Shown one piece after another: positions 1 to 10,197 of a DNA stretch of 64,000 nucleotides. This DNA is from Halobacillus hunanensis (lineage in GTDB: Bacteria; Bacillota; Bacilli; Bacillales; Halobacillaceae): the NCBI RefSeq assembly GCF_900166655.1, contig NZ_FVZB01000007.1, positions 1,302,001 to 1,366,000 of the forward strand, read 5' to 3'. Every line of letters starts with the position of its first letter. Position 1 is the first letter of the stretch. The notes beneath the pieces were generated by a model. That model searched no databases. It saw only the letters and a list, made by a program, of their open reading frames with translations, and had not been told where the DNA came from. A program made the position numbers and the translations under genes.

Positions 1-596
1 TGCTCTTCTACATCCTCTAATTGCTCAGGTTCCTGTAACTTGCGATGTTCCTGAATATCAAAAACCGGGGTATCAGGCCTCTCGGGTTCTTCTTGGTTAA
101 AGTCCATTGGCCCAACCGTCAATGATTCATCAAATACTTCTTGCTCAGGAGCTGGCGAGGCCTGCTCTTGTCTCAAACCATTTATATTAAGTTGGGCTTC
201 TAGTCTAAGATGGTGTTCAGCAGGAATTTCATAGTCAAAGCTTTCAATGTTAATATGAACATCGTCCGCGTCGTCTACCCTATCTGCAGGAATGGTCACT
301 TCAACCGGAAAGGAATGAGAAAACTCGTAAACCCCTTCCTCCCCCCTCTCTACTAAATCTACTACCCGACCTGATTGAATCGGAGCCGTATCTGCATACT
401 TATCCTCTTCTTGCCCTGGCATATATTCACCTGCCAGAATGACGGTTCCTTTTAACCGAACTTCATCCCCTAAATCTTCAAGCGTGATTTCCGGTTCTAA
501 AGATATGCCGAGCAGTTCACGAACACCCTGTCCTCCCTTAAATTGTAAGGATTCATTTAAATAAAATGAAAAGACCTGTTCTTCTTGATTACCCAC
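1..596 (-). CDS. spoVID: Stage VI sporulation protein D, N-terminal part (cut by window edge)
   Basis: The minus frame opens with GTG at 596, about 8 bases after a strong AGGGAGGGG ribosome site, and runs off the window after about 198 codons. The visible protein begins VGNQEEQVFSFYLNESLQF, has a beta-rich segment resembling the SpoVID N-terminal domain, then a Glu/Pro-rich stretch. SpoVID is known in Bacillus as the morphogenetic protein that lets the spore coat encase the forespore; its C-terminal LysM domain would lie outside the window. It follows hemL as in B. subtilis, but a terminator separates the two. Identification rests on synteny, the start region and composition. Confidence 0.8.
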   Translation of the reverse strand, partial: MGNQEEQVFSFYLNESLQFKGGQGVRELLGISLEPEITLEDLGDEVRLKGTVILAGEYMPGQEEDKYADTAPIQSGRVVDLVERGEEGVYEFSHSFPVEVTIPADRVDDADDVHINIESFDYEIPAEHHLRLEAQLNINGLRQEQASPAPEQEVFDESLTVGPMDFNQEEPERPDTPVFDIQEHRKLQEPEQLEDVEE

Positions 597-710
597 TCTA
601 TCGTCCCCTCCCTATTTAAAATCAACATAGTTGTTTAATACACCATATGCACAACTCTGTCTTATATACATCATTTAGCGAGAGAACAGCATTTTCGTTG
701 CACAAAAAAA

Positions 711-736
711 GAACACCATCTTTTACGATGATGTCC
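711..736 (-). terminator. Terminator of the hemAXCDBL operon
   Basis: On the minus strand a stem of about 10 bp (GGACATCATC paired with GATGGTGTTC, one internal mismatch) is followed by seven T residues. It lies just past the hemL stop and upstream of spoVID. Confidence 0.8.
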
Positions 737-749
737 CTTTTGAGCAACT

Positions 750-2030
750 CTATAATGAGGCGAAAACTTTCTCAGCCGCTTTAATTGTATATTCAATATC
801 TTCCTCTGTATGAGCAGCCGATAAGAAAATCCCTTCGAATTGAGATGGTGGCAGAAAGATTCCTTCTTCAATCATGCCACGATAGTAGGTAGAGAACATT
901 TCCAAATCTGATGCATTAGCACTTTCAAAATTCGTGACTGGTTGATTTGTAAAAAAGAATCCAACCATAGAGCCTGCACGATTCACAGTTAAAGGAACCT
1001 GATGCTCTGTTGCTGCGGCAGTGAACCCTTCAATTAGACGATCCACTTTTTTACTGATTTGCTCGTATGCTTCCTCGTCCATTGCCTTCAAGGTCTCGTA
1101 CCCAGCTGTCATAGCTAATGGGTTCCCCGATAGAGTCCCAGCCTGATAAATCTCTCCAACAGGTGCTACACTTTCCATGATTGCACGCTTTCCGCCGTAA
1201 GCACCTACAGGTAGCCCCCCGCCGATCACCTTACCTAGACAAGTCATATCAGGAGTAACGCCAAAATGTCCCTGGGCACTATTGTAACCTACGCGAAATC
1301 CTGTCATGACTTCGTCAAAAATAAGTACAGTTTCATGCTCTTGTGTTATTGACCGCAAGCCTGTTAGAAACTCTTCAGTAGGGGGCACAACACCCATATT
1401 ACCTGAGACGGGCTCCACAATGACAGCTGCCAAGTCATCACCGTACTGTTCAAATACATAACGTACACTTTCCAGGTCATTATAAGGGACAGTAATCGTA
1501 TTTTTAGCAATCGATTCCGGTACACCAGGTGAATCCGGCAGCCCTAGCGTAGCCACACCAGAACCTGCCTTAATCAACAAGGAATCACCGTGTCCATGGT
1601 AATTTCCTTCAAACTTAAGTATTTTGTTACGACCGGTATAACCTCTTGCCACCCGCAATGCACTCATCGTAGCCTCTGTTCCTGAGTTCACCATCCGGAG
1701 CATTTCGATCGATGGCACTCGGTCAATCACAAGCTGCGCTAACTTATTCTCAATTAAAGTTGGTGTACCAAAGCTTGTCCCAAGCTCTGTCGCTTTCTTA
1801 AGCGACTCTACAACCCGGTCATCCGCATGACCAAGAATTAAGGGGCCCCAGCTTAATACATAATCAATATACTCTTGCCCGTCGATGTCATTGATTTTAG
1901 ACCCTTTTCCTCGCTCCATAAAAATTGGATTCATATTTACTGATTTAAAGGCACGGACGGGGGAGTTTACCCCTCCCGGCATTAAATCAACTGCCTCTTT
2001 ATACGCATCTGTAGATCGATCAAAGTTCAT
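750..2030 (-). CDS. hemL: Glutamate-1-semialdehyde 2,1-aminomutase
   Basis: This PLP enzyme converts glutamate-1-semialdehyde to 5-aminolevulinate, the second step of the C5 haem pathway. The [11 protein letters not shown] segment near the N-terminus and [17 protein letters not shown] around the PLP lysine (K267) are characteristic. I chose ATG at 2030 ([13 protein letters not shown], 426 aa) because GGAAAGG lies 9 bases upstream; an in-frame GTG at 2039 abuts that site and is less likely. It is the last gene of the hem operon, 27 bases after hemB, and is followed by a terminator. Length and alignment over the whole protein fit the family. Confidence 0.97.
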   Translation of the reverse strand: MNFDRSTDAYKEAVDLMPGGVNSPVRAFKSVNMNPIFMERGKGSKINDIDGQEYIDYVLSWGPLILGHADDRVVESLKKATELGTSFGTPTLIENKLAQLVIDRVPSIEMLRMVNSGTEATMSALRVARGYTGRNKILKFEGNYHGHGDSLLIKAGSGVATLGLPDSPGVPESIAKNTITVPYNDLESVRYVFEQYGDDLAAVIVEPVSGNMGVVPPTEEFLTGLRSITQEHETVLIFDEVMTGFRVGYNSAQGHFGVTPDMTCLGKVIGGGLPVGAYGGKRAIMESVAPVGEIYQAGTLSGNPLAMTAGYETLKAMDEEAYEQISKKVDRLIEGFTAAATEHQVPLTVNRAGSMVGFFFTNQPVTNFESANASDLEMFSTYYRGMIEEGIFLPPSQFEGIFLSAAHTEEDIEYTIKAAEKVFASL

Positions 2031-2057
2031 CCTCAACACCCTTTCCTTCCAACAAAA

Positions 2058-3035
2058 TTATTGATCTAAATAGCGAGCAACATCTTTTGCAAAATAAGTC
2101 ACAATTAAATCGGCTCCTGCTCTCTTCATGGAGGTCAGTTTCTCAAGCACGATTTCTTGTTCGTTCACCCAGCCATTTTGAGCTGCAGCTTTTATCATGG
2201 AATACTCCCCGCTTACGTTGTAAGCCACCAATGGTAAATGATATCGGTCTTTCAATTCTCTCATAATATCCAGGTAAGACAAAGCTGGCTTCACAATTAA
2301 AAAGTCAGCACCTTCCTCAATATCTGATTCTGCTTCACGCAGGGCCTCTAAGCGATTGGCCGGATCCATCTGATAGGAGCGGCGGTCGCCAAATTGCGGA
2401 GAACTATGAGCTGCATCACGGAATGGTCCGTAGAATGCTGAAGCATATTTAACAGCATAAGACATGACAGGAATCTGGCTGTAACCGGCTTCATCTAATC
2501 CCTTGCGAATAGCAGCAACGAAGCCATCCATCATATTTGATGGTGCGATCACATCCGCACCTGCCTCCGCCTGGCTTACAGCAGTCCTCGTTATCAATTC
2601 AAGTGATTCATCATTAGCAATGTCACCATTTCTAATAACACCACAGTGACCATGGTCCGTATACTGACATAAACAAGTGTCAGCAATAACAGTTAGCGAG
2701 GTATGTTCTTTTTTAATATAACGAATCGCTTGTTGCACAATTCCTTCATGGTGATAAGCCTGTGTCCCAACCGCATCCTTCTCGTTCGGGACTCCAAAGA
2801 CGATCACTGATCGCACACCCAGTTGCTCCAGTTCCGTCATTTCCTCTCCTAAGTAATCAAGAGAGACTTGATGTACTCCAGGCATAGAAGCAACGGCATT
2901 TTTAATCCTATCCCCTTCTACCACAAAGATCGGATAAATTAAGTCTTCTTTATGAAGATATGTTTCTCTAACAAGGGAGCGCATGGATTCTGTTTTTCTT
3001 AGCCTGCGATGACGTTTAAATTGTAATTGATTCAT
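2058..3035 (-). CDS. hemB: Delta-aminolevulinic acid dehydratase (porphobilinogen synthase)
   Basis: HemB condenses two 5-aminolevulinate molecules into porphobilinogen. The 325-aa protein has the two Schiff-base lysines in [13 protein letters not shown] (K196) and [10 protein letters not shown] (K249), plus the cysteine cluster [13 protein letters not shown] (C121, C123, C131) typical of zinc-binding members. It sits 6 bases after hemD and 27 before hemL, so translation within the operon is probably coordinated. The start follows an AAAGGAT site. There are no missing catalytic residues. Confidence 0.97.
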   Translation of the reverse strand: MNQLQFKRHRRLRKTESMRSLVRETYLHKEDLIYPIFVVEGDRIKNAVASMPGVHQVSLDYLGEEMTELEQLGVRSVIVFGVPNEKDAVGTQAYHHEGIVQQAIRYIKKEHTSLTVIADTCLCQYTDHGHCGVIRNGDIANDESLELITRTAVSQAEAGADVIAPSNMMDGFVAAIRKGLDEAGYSQIPVMSYAVKYASAFYGPFRDAAHSSPQFGDRRSYQMDPANRLEALREAESDIEEGADFLIVKPALSYLDIMRELKDRYHLPLVAYNVSGEYSMIKAAAQNGWVNEQEIVLEKLTSMKRAGADLIVTYFAKDVARYLDQ

Positions 3036-3041
3036 TAAGTA

Positions 3042-3800
3042 TTATCCTTTCTTAGCAAAATGGTCTGCCATATTATCGACCATAGATTTAATTGTGTAGG
3101 TTTCGGGAACATACACCGTCTTAAAACCAGAGGATTTTGCAGCATCCCCGGTAGTAGGCCCAATGCAAAAGCAGGGGATATGCAAAGTACGTTCCTTCTG
3201 GTCCTTTGTCAGCTGCATAAATGCTTCTACAGTAGATGGACTTGTAAAACTCAACGCATCCAGCTTCTCTAGCTGAGCAGCCAGTAAATCATTTTCCTTT
3301 ACTAATAGCGTATCATATACGGTAACTGTTTTGAAAAACACCCCTTGCTTTCTGAAGGCACGAGGCAATACTTCTCGAGACCGATTCCCCCGTACAAATA
3401 GAATCTTTCCGGGTTTCTCTACCTGCTCAAAAAATTGCTTGATCATAGATGACGCTTGATAATCAGACGGGATAAAATCTGGTGTTACACCGTACATTTC
3501 AAGCATATGAGCAGTTTTATCACCAACCACAGCCCACTTACAATGTTCAGGGATCTTAATCTTATATCGATTAATCAACTCGAAAAAAAACTTCACGCCA
3601 TTAGAGCTTGTAAGAAAAACCCAGCTGAAATCGTGAAGTTTGGATAGAATGTGTTGATTGTCTAAAGAATCATTCAACTTAAACTGAAGGAGAGGTGCAT
3701 GAAGCACCTTTCCTCCTAATCGTTCAACTTCTCTTGTTATAGATGAGGATTGAGAAGACGCCCTTGTTACTAGGATATTCTTCCCCGCTAGCGGTAACAT
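3042..3800 (-). CDS. hemD: Uroporphyrinogen-III synthase
   Basis: HemD closes and inverts hydroxymethylbilane to uroporphyrinogen III, the branch point to haem and sirohaem. At 252 aa it has family length and begins [37 protein letters not shown] and CFCIGPTTGDAAKSSGF in the second half are typical of this sequence-diverse family. Its ATG shares one base with the hemC stop (TAATG), a sign of translational coupling. A second HemD-like protein is encoded at 28881-29699 in the sulfur operon, so this copy is probably the general haem-pathway enzyme. Confidence 0.9.
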   Translation of the reverse strand: MLPLAGKNILVTRASSQSSSITREVERLGGKVLHAPLLQFKLNDSLDNQHILSKLHDFSWVFLTSSNGVKFFFELINRYKIKIPEHCKWAVVGDKTAHMLEMYGVTPDFIPSDYQASSMIKQFFEQVEKPGKILFVRGNRSREVLPRAFRKQGVFFKTVTVYDTLLVKENDLLAAQLEKLDALSFTSPSTVEAFMQLTKDQKERTLHIPCFCIGPTTGDAAKSSGFKTVYVPETYTIKSMVDNMADHFAKKG

Positions 3801-4735
3801 TACTTGTCATACTCCTCGATGGCATCATCAACAATTTCCTGAGCTCCTTGACTCTTCAAACGTTGAGCCGCTTCTGTTCCTACAGCAATAGGATCTGTGC
3901 CTGATACTGTTTCGTGAAGAATTGTTGTACCATCGGGTTTACCTACCAGCGCTGTCAATGTTATCGTTTCTCCATCAAGATTGGCGTATCCCCCGATAGG
4001 CACCTGACAACCGCCATTTAAGTCGTGGAGAAATTTCCGCTCTGCAGCGACGGTAGTTTCAGTAGTTTGATGATTAATTTTCTGCAAGAAATCCAATAAT
4101 TCCTTGTCATCTTCACGACATTGGATAGCCAGTGCACCTTGTCCCACAGCAGGAACGCAAATATCAGGCTCTAAAAACTCGGTAACAAGATCTTCACTCC
4201 AGCCCATTCGCTTCAGACCCGCTGCTGCCAGTACGATGGCATCATACTCCCCATCATTAAGCTTTTGAAGACGTGTATCGATATTTCCGCGAATCCATTT
4301 AATTTCCAGGTCAGGTCGGACCGCTTTAATCTGTGAGCCGCGTCGTAAACTGCTTGTGCCAACAATAGCACCTTCTTGCAGATCCTTTAAAGCTACGTGT
4401 CCATTCGACACAAATGCATCACGGTGGTCTTCACGTACCGGCACCGAAGCAACCGTTAACCCTTCAGCTACAACGGCAGGCATATCTTTCATACTGTGAA
4501 CAGCTATATCAATTTCCTTATCATACATGGCTTGTTCAATTTCTTTAATAAACAAGCCTTTCCCGCCTACTTTATTTAGAGTAACGTCTAAAACACGATC
4601 ACCCTTCGTAGATATCCTTTTAATTTCAAATTCATAAGAAGGATCTATTTTTTTTAACTGATCAATGACCCATTCTGTTTGCGTAATTGCTAAATTACTC
4701 TTTCGAGACCCTATTACTATTTTTCTCACAGTCAC
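3800..4735 (-). CDS. hemC: Hydroxymethylbilane synthase (porphobilinogen deaminase)
   Basis: HemC polymerises four porphobilinogens into hydroxymethylbilane on a covalent dipyrromethane cofactor. The cofactor cysteine is visible as C243 in [13 protein letters not shown], and the catalytic Asp is D84 in [20 protein letters not shown] (about 126-135) is the substrate-binding arginine segment. The 311-aa length is normal. It lies 15 bases after hemX and overlaps hemD by one base. Confidence 0.97.
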   Translation of the reverse strand: MTVRKIVIGSRKSNLAITQTEWVIDQLKKIDPSYEFEIKRISTKGDRVLDVTLNKVGGKGLFIKEIEQAMYDKEIDIAVHSMKDMPAVVAEGLTVASVPVREDHRDAFVSNGHVALKDLQEGAIVGTSSLRRGSQIKAVRPDLEIKWIRGNIDTRLQKLNDGEYDAIVLAAAGLKRMGWSEDLVTEFLEPDICVPAVGQGALAIQCREDDKELLDFLQKINHQTTETTVAAERKFLHDLNGGCQVPIGGYANLDGETITLTALVGKPDGTTILHETVSGTDPIAVGTEAAQRLKSQGAQEIVDDAIEEYDK

Positions 4736-4750
4736 CCTCCTAGAAGAATT

Positions 4751-5569
4751 TTAGAAATGGAAATTCGACAACGAGCCGAATAAAAAGAAATTTATTAAAA
4801 GAATCAGAAATGACGCTGTATTAAACAACGAAATTGCCCGACCTTGATATCCTTTTACCACCCGTAAAAATAAATAGATGATATATACAAGGAGAACAAT
4901 GAATGATCCGAGAGTTTTTGAATCGTACCAGTAAAACACATCTTCTGAAACATACCCCCATGTTACCCCAAGAATTACCGCAATTAGAAGCAATGGCACC
5001 CCAAGAATCACCGAAATATATGAAAAATGGTCCAGCTTGGTTAAATCACCGAGCCGAAGCAGCTTAGTATTCCATTTCTTCTGTTTAAGTAATCGGTACT
5101 GAAACAGGTACATGAGAGAAAAAATAAACGAGAATGTGAAAAAGCCATACGAAATGATGGCCAGTGTTATATGAGCTACAAGCATTTCATGAACTAATTC
5201 AATCCCCTGGTCATCAAGCACACTTTGGGCTCTCGTCGAGATATGGAGCAACATCACGAGAAACCCTACAACATTTGTAAAAAACACAAGGAAATCCACA
5301 CGAAATAACCGATTAATAATTAAAGAAAAGGTTACTAAGATCCAGGCATAAAAGTAAAGACCATCATAAACAGTCATAACTGGAAAATTTTCTTCTACAA
5401 AAATCTGCCTTAACAAAAAAAGGGTTTGAAGCCCCCAAACCATACTAAGTAACCAGAAGGCTGCTCTATTAGCCTTCCGGTTATTTTGAATGAAATCAAT
5501 AAAATATCCAATTAAGCTGCAACCATACAGGAAGAGAATTAACTCATAGACCCACTTAAACTCGAACAT
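4751..5569 (-). CDS. hemX: HemX, cytochrome c assembly (CcsA-like) membrane protein
   Basis: A 272-aa polytopic protein with about eight hydrophobic segments, spread over the whole length, and the Trp/Tyr-rich loop WGYVSEDVFYWYDSKT near residue 210, resembling the haem-handling CcsA family. In B. subtilis HemX lowers the cellular amount of HemA; its biochemistry is not settled. It is the second gene of the hem operon, 15 bases after hemA, with a GGAGG site ahead of the ATG. Function here is inferred from synteny and topology. Confidence 0.9.
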   Translation of the reverse strand: MFEFKWVYELILFLYGCSLIGYFIDFIQNNRKANRAAFWLLSMVWGLQTLFLLRQIFVEENFPVMTVYDGLYFYAWILVTFSLIINRLFRVDFLVFFTNVVGFLVMLLHISTRAQSVLDDQGIELVHEMLVAHITLAIISYGFFTFSFIFSLMYLFQYRLLKQKKWNTKLLRLGDLTKLDHFSYISVILGVPLLLIAVILGVTWGYVSEDVFYWYDSKTLGSFIVLLVYIIYLFLRVVKGYQGRAISLFNTASFLILLINFFLFGSLSNFHF

Positions 5570-5584
5570 AGTAAACCTCCACCA

Positions 5585-6955
5585 TTAAGAATTTACAGTC
5601 TGAGTAAGTGTGGGGAAGGAAATAGGATCATCAGAATCATTTACTGACTTTTTACTTTTCTTCTCCTGTTCCTTCACTTCCTCCTCAACCTCTTCTTGAA
5701 TCCCGAAGATTTGAGTAAAGAGACGCAGAGATGCTTCAGCATCTGGCTGTGCAGCGAGTTCTTTTGCCTGAAGTATGGGATCTTTAAGCATCTGGTTGAT
5801 AATACTCTTTGTATGCTTTCGCAATACTTTCTTTTCCCGTTCTGTTAACTCAGGCATTTTTCTTTCAATACTGCTCATAGTTTCTGACTGGATCCCCAAT
5901 GCTTTAGCACGTAGTGCAGAAATCACAGGGATAACTCCAATTGTTTGAAGCCATTCTTTAAATTCTACAATTTCAGCTTCAATCATAAGTTCGATTTTTT
6001 CCGCAGCTTGTTTCCGTACAGCTAAGTTCGCATCTACGATTCCTTGTAAGTCATCAATATCATAAAGAAAGACGCTCTCAAGTTCTTCTAAACGCGGATC
6101 AAGATCCCTTGGAACAGCTATATCCACAAAGAAAAGCGGTTTGCCTTTTCTGGTACGGAGAATTGGTTCTACCTGTTCATGTGTAAGTACATATTCAGTT
6201 GAGCCGGTAGAACTGATCACGATATCAGCATCCATTAACACAGATTCTAAATCATCAATTGTGGAAGCTTGTCCATTAAACTGTTCAGCCACTACTTTAG
6301 CCTTGGACAACGTCCGGTTAAGCACCGTGACCTTTCTGACACCGAAACCGTGGAGGTTCTTGGCAGCCAGTTCTCCCATTTTCCCTGCCCCGATAATCAC
6401 GATGTGTTTATGAACTAGATCACCAAAGATTTTACGCGCCAATTCTACGGCTGCATAACTAACAGACACAGCATTATCCCCAATACTTGTGTCTTTGTGA
6501 GCTTTCTTCGCCATAGTCACGGCTTGCTTAAATAGTTGATTAAAAATAGTCCCTGTGGTATTTGCCTCTTGAGCTTTCATGAAGACCTGCTTGACTTGAC
6601 CCAGGATTTGCGTTTCACCCAGCACCATTGAATCAAGTCCAGACGTCACACGCATTAAATGGTCCATAGCTCCATCCGCTTCATAAATAGAAAGAAATGA
6701 AGAAAATTCTTCCTTATCAATATTAAACCAGTCAGCCAAAAACTGTTTAACATAATAGCGTCCAGTATGGAGTTGATCCACAACAGCAAAAATCTCTGTT
6801 CGATTGCATGTAGAAATGATTACATTTTCGAGTACGCTTTTTTGTGAATTAAGCTTTTGCATCGCTTCCGTTAAATGCTCATCTGAAAATGTAAGATTTT
6901 CTCGTATTTCCACAGGGGCTGTTTTATAATTAAGACCTACTGCTAAAATGTGCAT
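5585..6955 (-). CDS. hemA: Glutamyl-tRNA reductase
   Basis: HemA reduces glutamyl-tRNA(Glu) to glutamate-1-semialdehyde and is normally the regulated entry step. The catalytic Cys is C50 in IISTCNRTE, and the NADPH-binding segment [15 protein letters not shown] lies near residue 190. I chose ATG at 6955 ([19 protein letters not shown]), which matches the Bacillus N-terminus and follows GGGGGT; an upstream ATG at 6970 has no ribosome site. The last 35 or so residues form a Glu/Lys-rich tail ([13 protein letters not shown]) beyond the dimerisation domain. First gene of the hem operon. Confidence 0.96.
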   Translation of the reverse strand: MHILAVGLNYKTAPVEIRENLTFSDEHLTEAMQKLNSQKSVLENVIISTCNRTEIFAVVDQLHTGRYYVKQFLADWFNIDKEEFSSFLSIYEADGAMDHLMRVTSGLDSMVLGETQILGQVKQVFMKAQEANTTGTIFNQLFKQAVTMAKKAHKDTSIGDNAVSVSYAAVELARKIFGDLVHKHIVIIGAGKMGELAAKNLHGFGVRKVTVLNRTLSKAKVVAEQFNGQASTIDDLESVLMDADIVISSTGSTEYVLTHEQVEPILRTRKGKPLFFVDIAVPRDLDPRLEELESVFLYDIDDLQGIVDANLAVRKQAAEKIELMIEAEIVEFKEWLQTIGVIPVISALRAKALGIQSETMSSIERKMPELTEREKKVLRKHTKSIINQMLKDPILQAKELAAQPDAEASLRLFTQIFGIQEEVEEEVKEQEKKSKKSVNDSDDPISFPTLTQTVNS

Positions 6956-6992
6956 TTCATCTACCCCCATATAACGTTCAAAACTATCTCAT

Positions 6993-7007
6993 ATAAATTG
7001 ATTATAA
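6993..7007 (-). promoter_or_regulatory. Possible PerR-like box over the hemA -10 element
   Basis: The minus strand reads TTATAATCAATTTAT, matching 11 of 14 defined positions of the PerR consensus TTATAATNATTATAA; one half-site is perfect. It includes a TATAAT hexamer about 40 bases before the hemA start. No good -35 is seen. PerR control of hemA is known in B. subtilis, so the position is sensible, but AT-rich DNA can match by chance. Confidence 0.4.
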
Positions 7008-7269
7008 CATGAAACCTAATAATTTTTTTGTGAAAATATGAACAGATTTTGAATCCCTTGTGATAGGATACATTTAGGTCCATTGATCACGTCAGGTTCT
7101 TAGATTAGAAACACTCTAAATTAATAACTCGTCTGTAATATACCAGAACGCACAGGTAATCGCAAGAAATCAATTTTATAAAAGCTCACTGGACTTGAAA
7201 TACTATGTTTTTCAAACCTAATTGCTATAGTTAAATTCTAGAACTAAGTATCTTTGGAGGTGTAATCAT

Positions 7270-7752
7270 TTGAAAAACACTGACTCCTTTGCCGGTTTTT
7301 TACTAATCGGGCTCGGACTGTACTTTCTTCTTCGACAGTTTAATATACCCTTTTTAAACCCTTTTTACTCATGGCCCACAATACTTATGATCATTGGAGT
7401 TGCCTTTCTTTTACATAGTTACATAGCGCATGATTTTGCGAATATCTTCACAGGAGTTCTGCTCCTCGGTTTAGGCGTGCATTTTCACGGCCAGGCTCAC
7501 TACTCTTTTTGGATTGACCACTGGGGTGTGTATCCCTTTATTATAGGAATCGCTTTACTGCTAAGATCTTTTAAAACTAAATCAGGTCTTTTGCCAGGTC
7601 TTATTTTAATGGCGATAGCGATCTTTGCGTTAGTCACCACTTCCAACCCCATTTGGTTTCGTGTTATTAACATACTGTTTGATTGGATTGAAAGCTTCTG
7701 GCCTATAGTATTGATCGGATTTGGTGCTTATTTAATTTATAAAAAGAGGTAG
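7270..7752 (+). CDS. LiaF/LiaI-type transmembrane protein
   Basis: A 160-aa plus-strand gene starting with TTG, 9 bases after GGAGG. It contains about five hydrophobic segments with repeated GLGLYFLL / GLGVHF / IGIALLLR patterns, like the short membrane modules of LiaF and LiaI envelope-stress proteins. There is no soluble C-terminal domain, so it is not full LiaF. It is divergent from hemA across a 314-base gap and ends at a strong terminator shared with the convergent ABC operon. Function unknown; envelope role is only an inference from the fold. Confidence 0.7.
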   Translation: MKNTDSFAGFLLIGLGLYFLLRQFNIPFLNPFYSWPTILMIIGVAFLLHSYIAHDFANIFTGVLLLGLGVHFHGQAHYSFWIDHWGVYPFIIGIALLLRSFKTKSGLLPGLILMAIAIFALVTTSNPIWFRVINILFDWIESFWPIVLIGFGAYLIYKKR

Positions 7753-7788
7753 CTATTGACATACTTACCGGCTGGAAGCTACTTAAAA

Positions 7789-7812
7789 ATCCCCGCTTCC
7801 GCAAGCGGGGAT
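7789..7812. terminator. Bidirectional terminator between convergent genes
   Basis: A perfect 10-bp stem (ATCCCCGCTT with AAGCGGGGAT, 4-base loop) lies between the plus-strand membrane gene and the minus-strand ABC ATPase gene. It is AT-flanked on both sides, so it could serve both. Confidence 0.85.
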
Positions 7813-7818
7813 TTGACA

Positions 7819-8559
7819 TTATAAAATAGAACTTAAAAAAGCCTGAGTTCGTTTTTCCTTAGGATTATCAAAAATTTCATTTGGCTGGCCTGCTTCAACA
7901 ATTCTTCCATCGTGCATGTAGACGACGCGATCTGCCACCTCACGGGCAAACCCCATCTCGTGTGTCACCACAACCATCGTCATCCCTTCCCGAGCTAAGT
8001 CTTTCATTGTTTGTAACACTTCACCCACAAGCTCCGGGTCCAGAGCGGAGGTGGGCTCATCAAACAACATAATTTCTGGTTTCATAGCAAGAGCCCGTGC
8101 GATCGCAACTCGTTGCTTTTGGCCTCCAGACAAGCGGGATGGGTAGTCATTTGCTTTATCTTCCAGACCTACCTTGAGAAGCAATTCTTTACCTTCTTCC
8201 ACTGCCTTAGCTTTCGGAATACTCTTAACCTGGATCGGTGCTTCGATAACGTTTTCCAACACTGTTTTATGAGGAAACAAATTAAAATGCTGAAATACCA
8301 TACCTACTTTTTGCCTGACTTCATTTAAATTATCTTTCTTTGGGTCTACATCTTCTCCCCTGATAATAACTTCACCGCTGTTCTTCATTTCAAGGAAATT
8401 CAGACAGCGAAGCATGGTACTTTTCCCAGAGCCGCTAGCTCCAATTAAAACAACCACTTCACTTTCATTTACATTAAAGTCAATGTCTTTAAGAACATGT
8501 AAATCACCAAAATATTTATTTAATTGCTCTACACGAATCATTTCTTTAGTTTTAAGCAA
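7819..8559 (-). CDS. Polar amino-acid ABC transporter, ATP-binding protein
   Basis: A GlnQ/HisP-type ATPase with Walker [10 protein letters not shown], signature [15 protein letters not shown], Walker [13 protein letters not shown] and the switch His in [13 protein letters not shown]. It energises uptake with the permease and binding protein upstream. The frame is open from an ATG at 8577 that overlaps the permease stop, but GGGAGG lies 9 bases before an in-frame TTG at 8559, which I prefer ([18 protein letters not shown]). ATG at 8541 ([11 protein letters not shown]) is the other option. Last gene of a three-gene operon. Substrate cannot be told from the ATPase. Confidence 0.93.
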   Translation of the reverse strand: MLKTKEMIRVEQLNKYFGDLHVLKDIDFNVNESEVVVLIGASGSGKSTMLRCLNFLEMKNSGEVIIRGEDVDPKKDNLNEVRQKVGMVFQHFNLFPHKTVLENVIEAPIQVKSIPKAKAVEEGKELLLKVGLEDKANDYPSRLSGGQKQRVAIARALAMKPEIMLFDEPTSALDPELVGEVLQTMKDLAREGMTMVVVTHEMGFAREVADRVVYMHDGRIVEAGQPNEIFDNPKEKRTQAFLSSIL

Positions 8560-8576
8560 AATACTCAACCTCCCCA

Positions 8577-9236
8577 TTAATCACTTACTGCTAACTTCTT
8601 CTCGATTAAGCTTACTAAAATCGTAAGCAAGAATACAAGAATTAAATAATATACAGCACTAACAAGCAGCCATGTCATATAATCAAATGTATTAGCTCCC
8701 TGAGTTGTAGCGACAGCGAAAATTTCCGCAACACCCACAAACGCAGCTAAGGAGGAGTCCTTTAAGCCAATAATAAACTGGTTTCCAAGCGGAGGCAATG
8801 CGCGTCTAAAGGCCTGTGGTAAAATAATTCGACGCATCGTTAATGAACGACTCATTCCAAGTGAACGACCAGCCTCAGTTTGTCCCTTGCCAATCGATTG
8901 AATAGAACCTCGAAATATTTCCGCAATATAGGCCCCATTGTGAAACGCAAGTCCTAGAGATACAGCCCAGAAACCACTCATCATCCAAATTTCAGTAAGA
9001 CCGTAGTAGAAAACAAAGATTTGCACAATAAGCGGAGTACCTCGAACAATGTAAATATATATATTTGCTACCCACACTAAGGGTCTAATTGCTGAAATCT
9101 TTAATAGGGCAAAAAGTAATCCAATAAAGACAGCTAAAAAAATGGAGACTGCTGTCAGCTTTAACGTCATAAAAGCAGCTTCGATAAAAATTCCACGACT
9201 TTCTACCAACGCTCCGAAGAAACCACTATATTCCAT
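8577..9236 (-). CDS. Polar amino-acid ABC transporter, permease
   Basis: A HisM/GlnP-type permease of about 219 aa with five or so membrane spans and the conserved cytoplasmic EAA loop ([23 protein letters not shown]), which docks to the ATPase. ATG at 9236 follows AAGGGAG with 7 bases spacing; an in-frame TTG at 9254 lies upstream of this site. It is the only permease gene in the operon, so the channel is probably a homodimer. It is separated from the binding-protein gene by a short hairpin. Confidence 0.93.
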   Translation of the reverse strand: MEYSGFFGALVESRGIFIEAAFMTLKLTAVSIFLAVFIGLLFALLKISAIRPLVWVANIYIYIVRGTPLIVQIFVFYYGLTEIWMMSGFWAVSLGLAFHNGAYIAEIFRGSIQSIGKGQTEAGRSLGMSRSLTMRRIILPQAFRRALPPLGNQFIIGLKDSSLAAFVGVAEIFAVATTQGANTFDYMTWLLVSAVYYLILVFLLTILVSLIEKKLAVSD

Positions 9237-9262
9237 AACTCCACTCCCTTTCAAGTGAAAAA

Positions 9263-9283
9263 AGAGTACGCAAAGCGCACTCT
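9263..9283 (-). terminator. Intercistronic hairpin, probably a leaky terminator
   Basis: AGAGTGCGC pairs with GCGTACTCT (one mismatch) around a 3-base loop and is followed by a T run on the minus strand. It sits between the binding-protein gene and the permease gene. Such hairpins often let the binding protein be made in excess over the membrane parts. Confidence 0.65.
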
Positions 9284-9313
9284 TTATTCAGGTCTTATCC
9301 ATAATTAAATAGT

Positions 9314-10126
9314 TCACTCAGGCACAGTTGTAATATCGTCATTAAAGTATTTTTCGCTAATCTCTTTTAACGTACCATTTTCGCGTAGGGTGTCTAAGGC
9401 AGCATTGATGTCCTCAAGTAGCTTATCCTTACCTTTGGCAACAGCAATTGCCTGGTCACTGCGTTCAATAATCTTTTTACCCTCAATTTCGAGTCCCTGG
9501 CCTATAGCTTCCTTCCCTGTTAAGAAATCAGTGATCACAGCATCATGTCTGCCTTTAGCTAAAGCTTGTAATGCTACAACATCACTATCATAAACTTTTA
9601 CATTTTTCGTTACGTCTTCTGCAAACTTAACGTAAGTCGAACCTTTTGATACGGCTATTTCGAGACCTTCCAAATCTTTTAGTGTTTCATAATCACTACC
9701 TGGCCTCGTAAAGATTTGAGCCCCCGAATAATAATATGGAGTTGAAAAATTCACTTCTTTGGCACGTTCTTCTGTTATTGTATGACTGGCCACCGCAATG
9801 TCATATCGGCCCGTTTTAACCCCTTCAACAATAGCAGCAAATTTAGACTTCTCTTGGGCAGGCTCTAATCCCAGTTCTTTTGCTACTGCATTTCCGACAT
9901 CAATGTCAAAACCTGTCATCTCTCCTCCAGTGGTCATGCTAAATGGACGAAATTCTCCAGAGGCAGCAAAAGTTAATTTCCCCTCTTCCACAAGATCATA
10001 CCCAGAAGAAGATTCACCTGAACCATCTGAACTAGAAGCTGCTTCTTCTTCACCATTACTACCGCAAGCAGCAAGTGTGAAGATCATTAGACTTCCAAGC
10101 AAAATAGTAAATAATAATTTTTTCAT
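9314..10126 (-). CDS. Polar amino-acid ABC transporter, substrate-binding lipoprotein
   Basis: A 270-aa family-3 solute-binding protein. The lipobox LAAC (Cys about 21) after MKKLLFTILLGSLMIFT predicts a membrane-anchored lipoprotein; a Ser/Gly/Glu-rich linker follows. KLTFAASGEFRPFSM, GFDIDVGNAVAKELG, RYDIAVASHTITEERAK and VNFSTPYYYSG are family signatures. It binds an amino acid outside the cell and delivers it to the permease. The ligand is not determined: glutamine, arginine or cystine relatives look alike at this level. First gene of the operon, with its own promoter upstream. Confidence 0.93.
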   Translation of the reverse strand: MKKLLFTILLGSLMIFTLAACGSNGEEEAASSSDGSGESSSGYDLVEEGKLTFAASGEFRPFSMTTGGEMTGFDIDVGNAVAKELGLEPAQEKSKFAAIVEGVKTGRYDIAVASHTITEERAKEVNFSTPYYYSGAQIFTRPGSDYETLKDLEGLEIAVSKGSTYVKFAEDVTKNVKVYDSDVVALQALAKGRHDAVITDFLTGKEAIGQGLEIEGKKIIERSDQAIAVAKGKDKLLEDINAALDTLRENGTLKEISEKYFNDDITTVPE

Positions 10127-10168
10127 AAGTTCTAAAATCTCCCCCCATTTTTATTGCGACACCTTTAT

Positions 10169-10197
10169 AGTATATACTAAATTCTGATTTTTCACAA
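10169..10197 (-). promoter_or_regulatory. Promoter of the amino-acid ABC operon
   Basis: On the minus strand TTGTGA and TATACT are separated by 17 bases, about 45 bases before the binding-protein start. No riboswitch or T-box pattern is seen in the leader. Confidence 0.6.
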
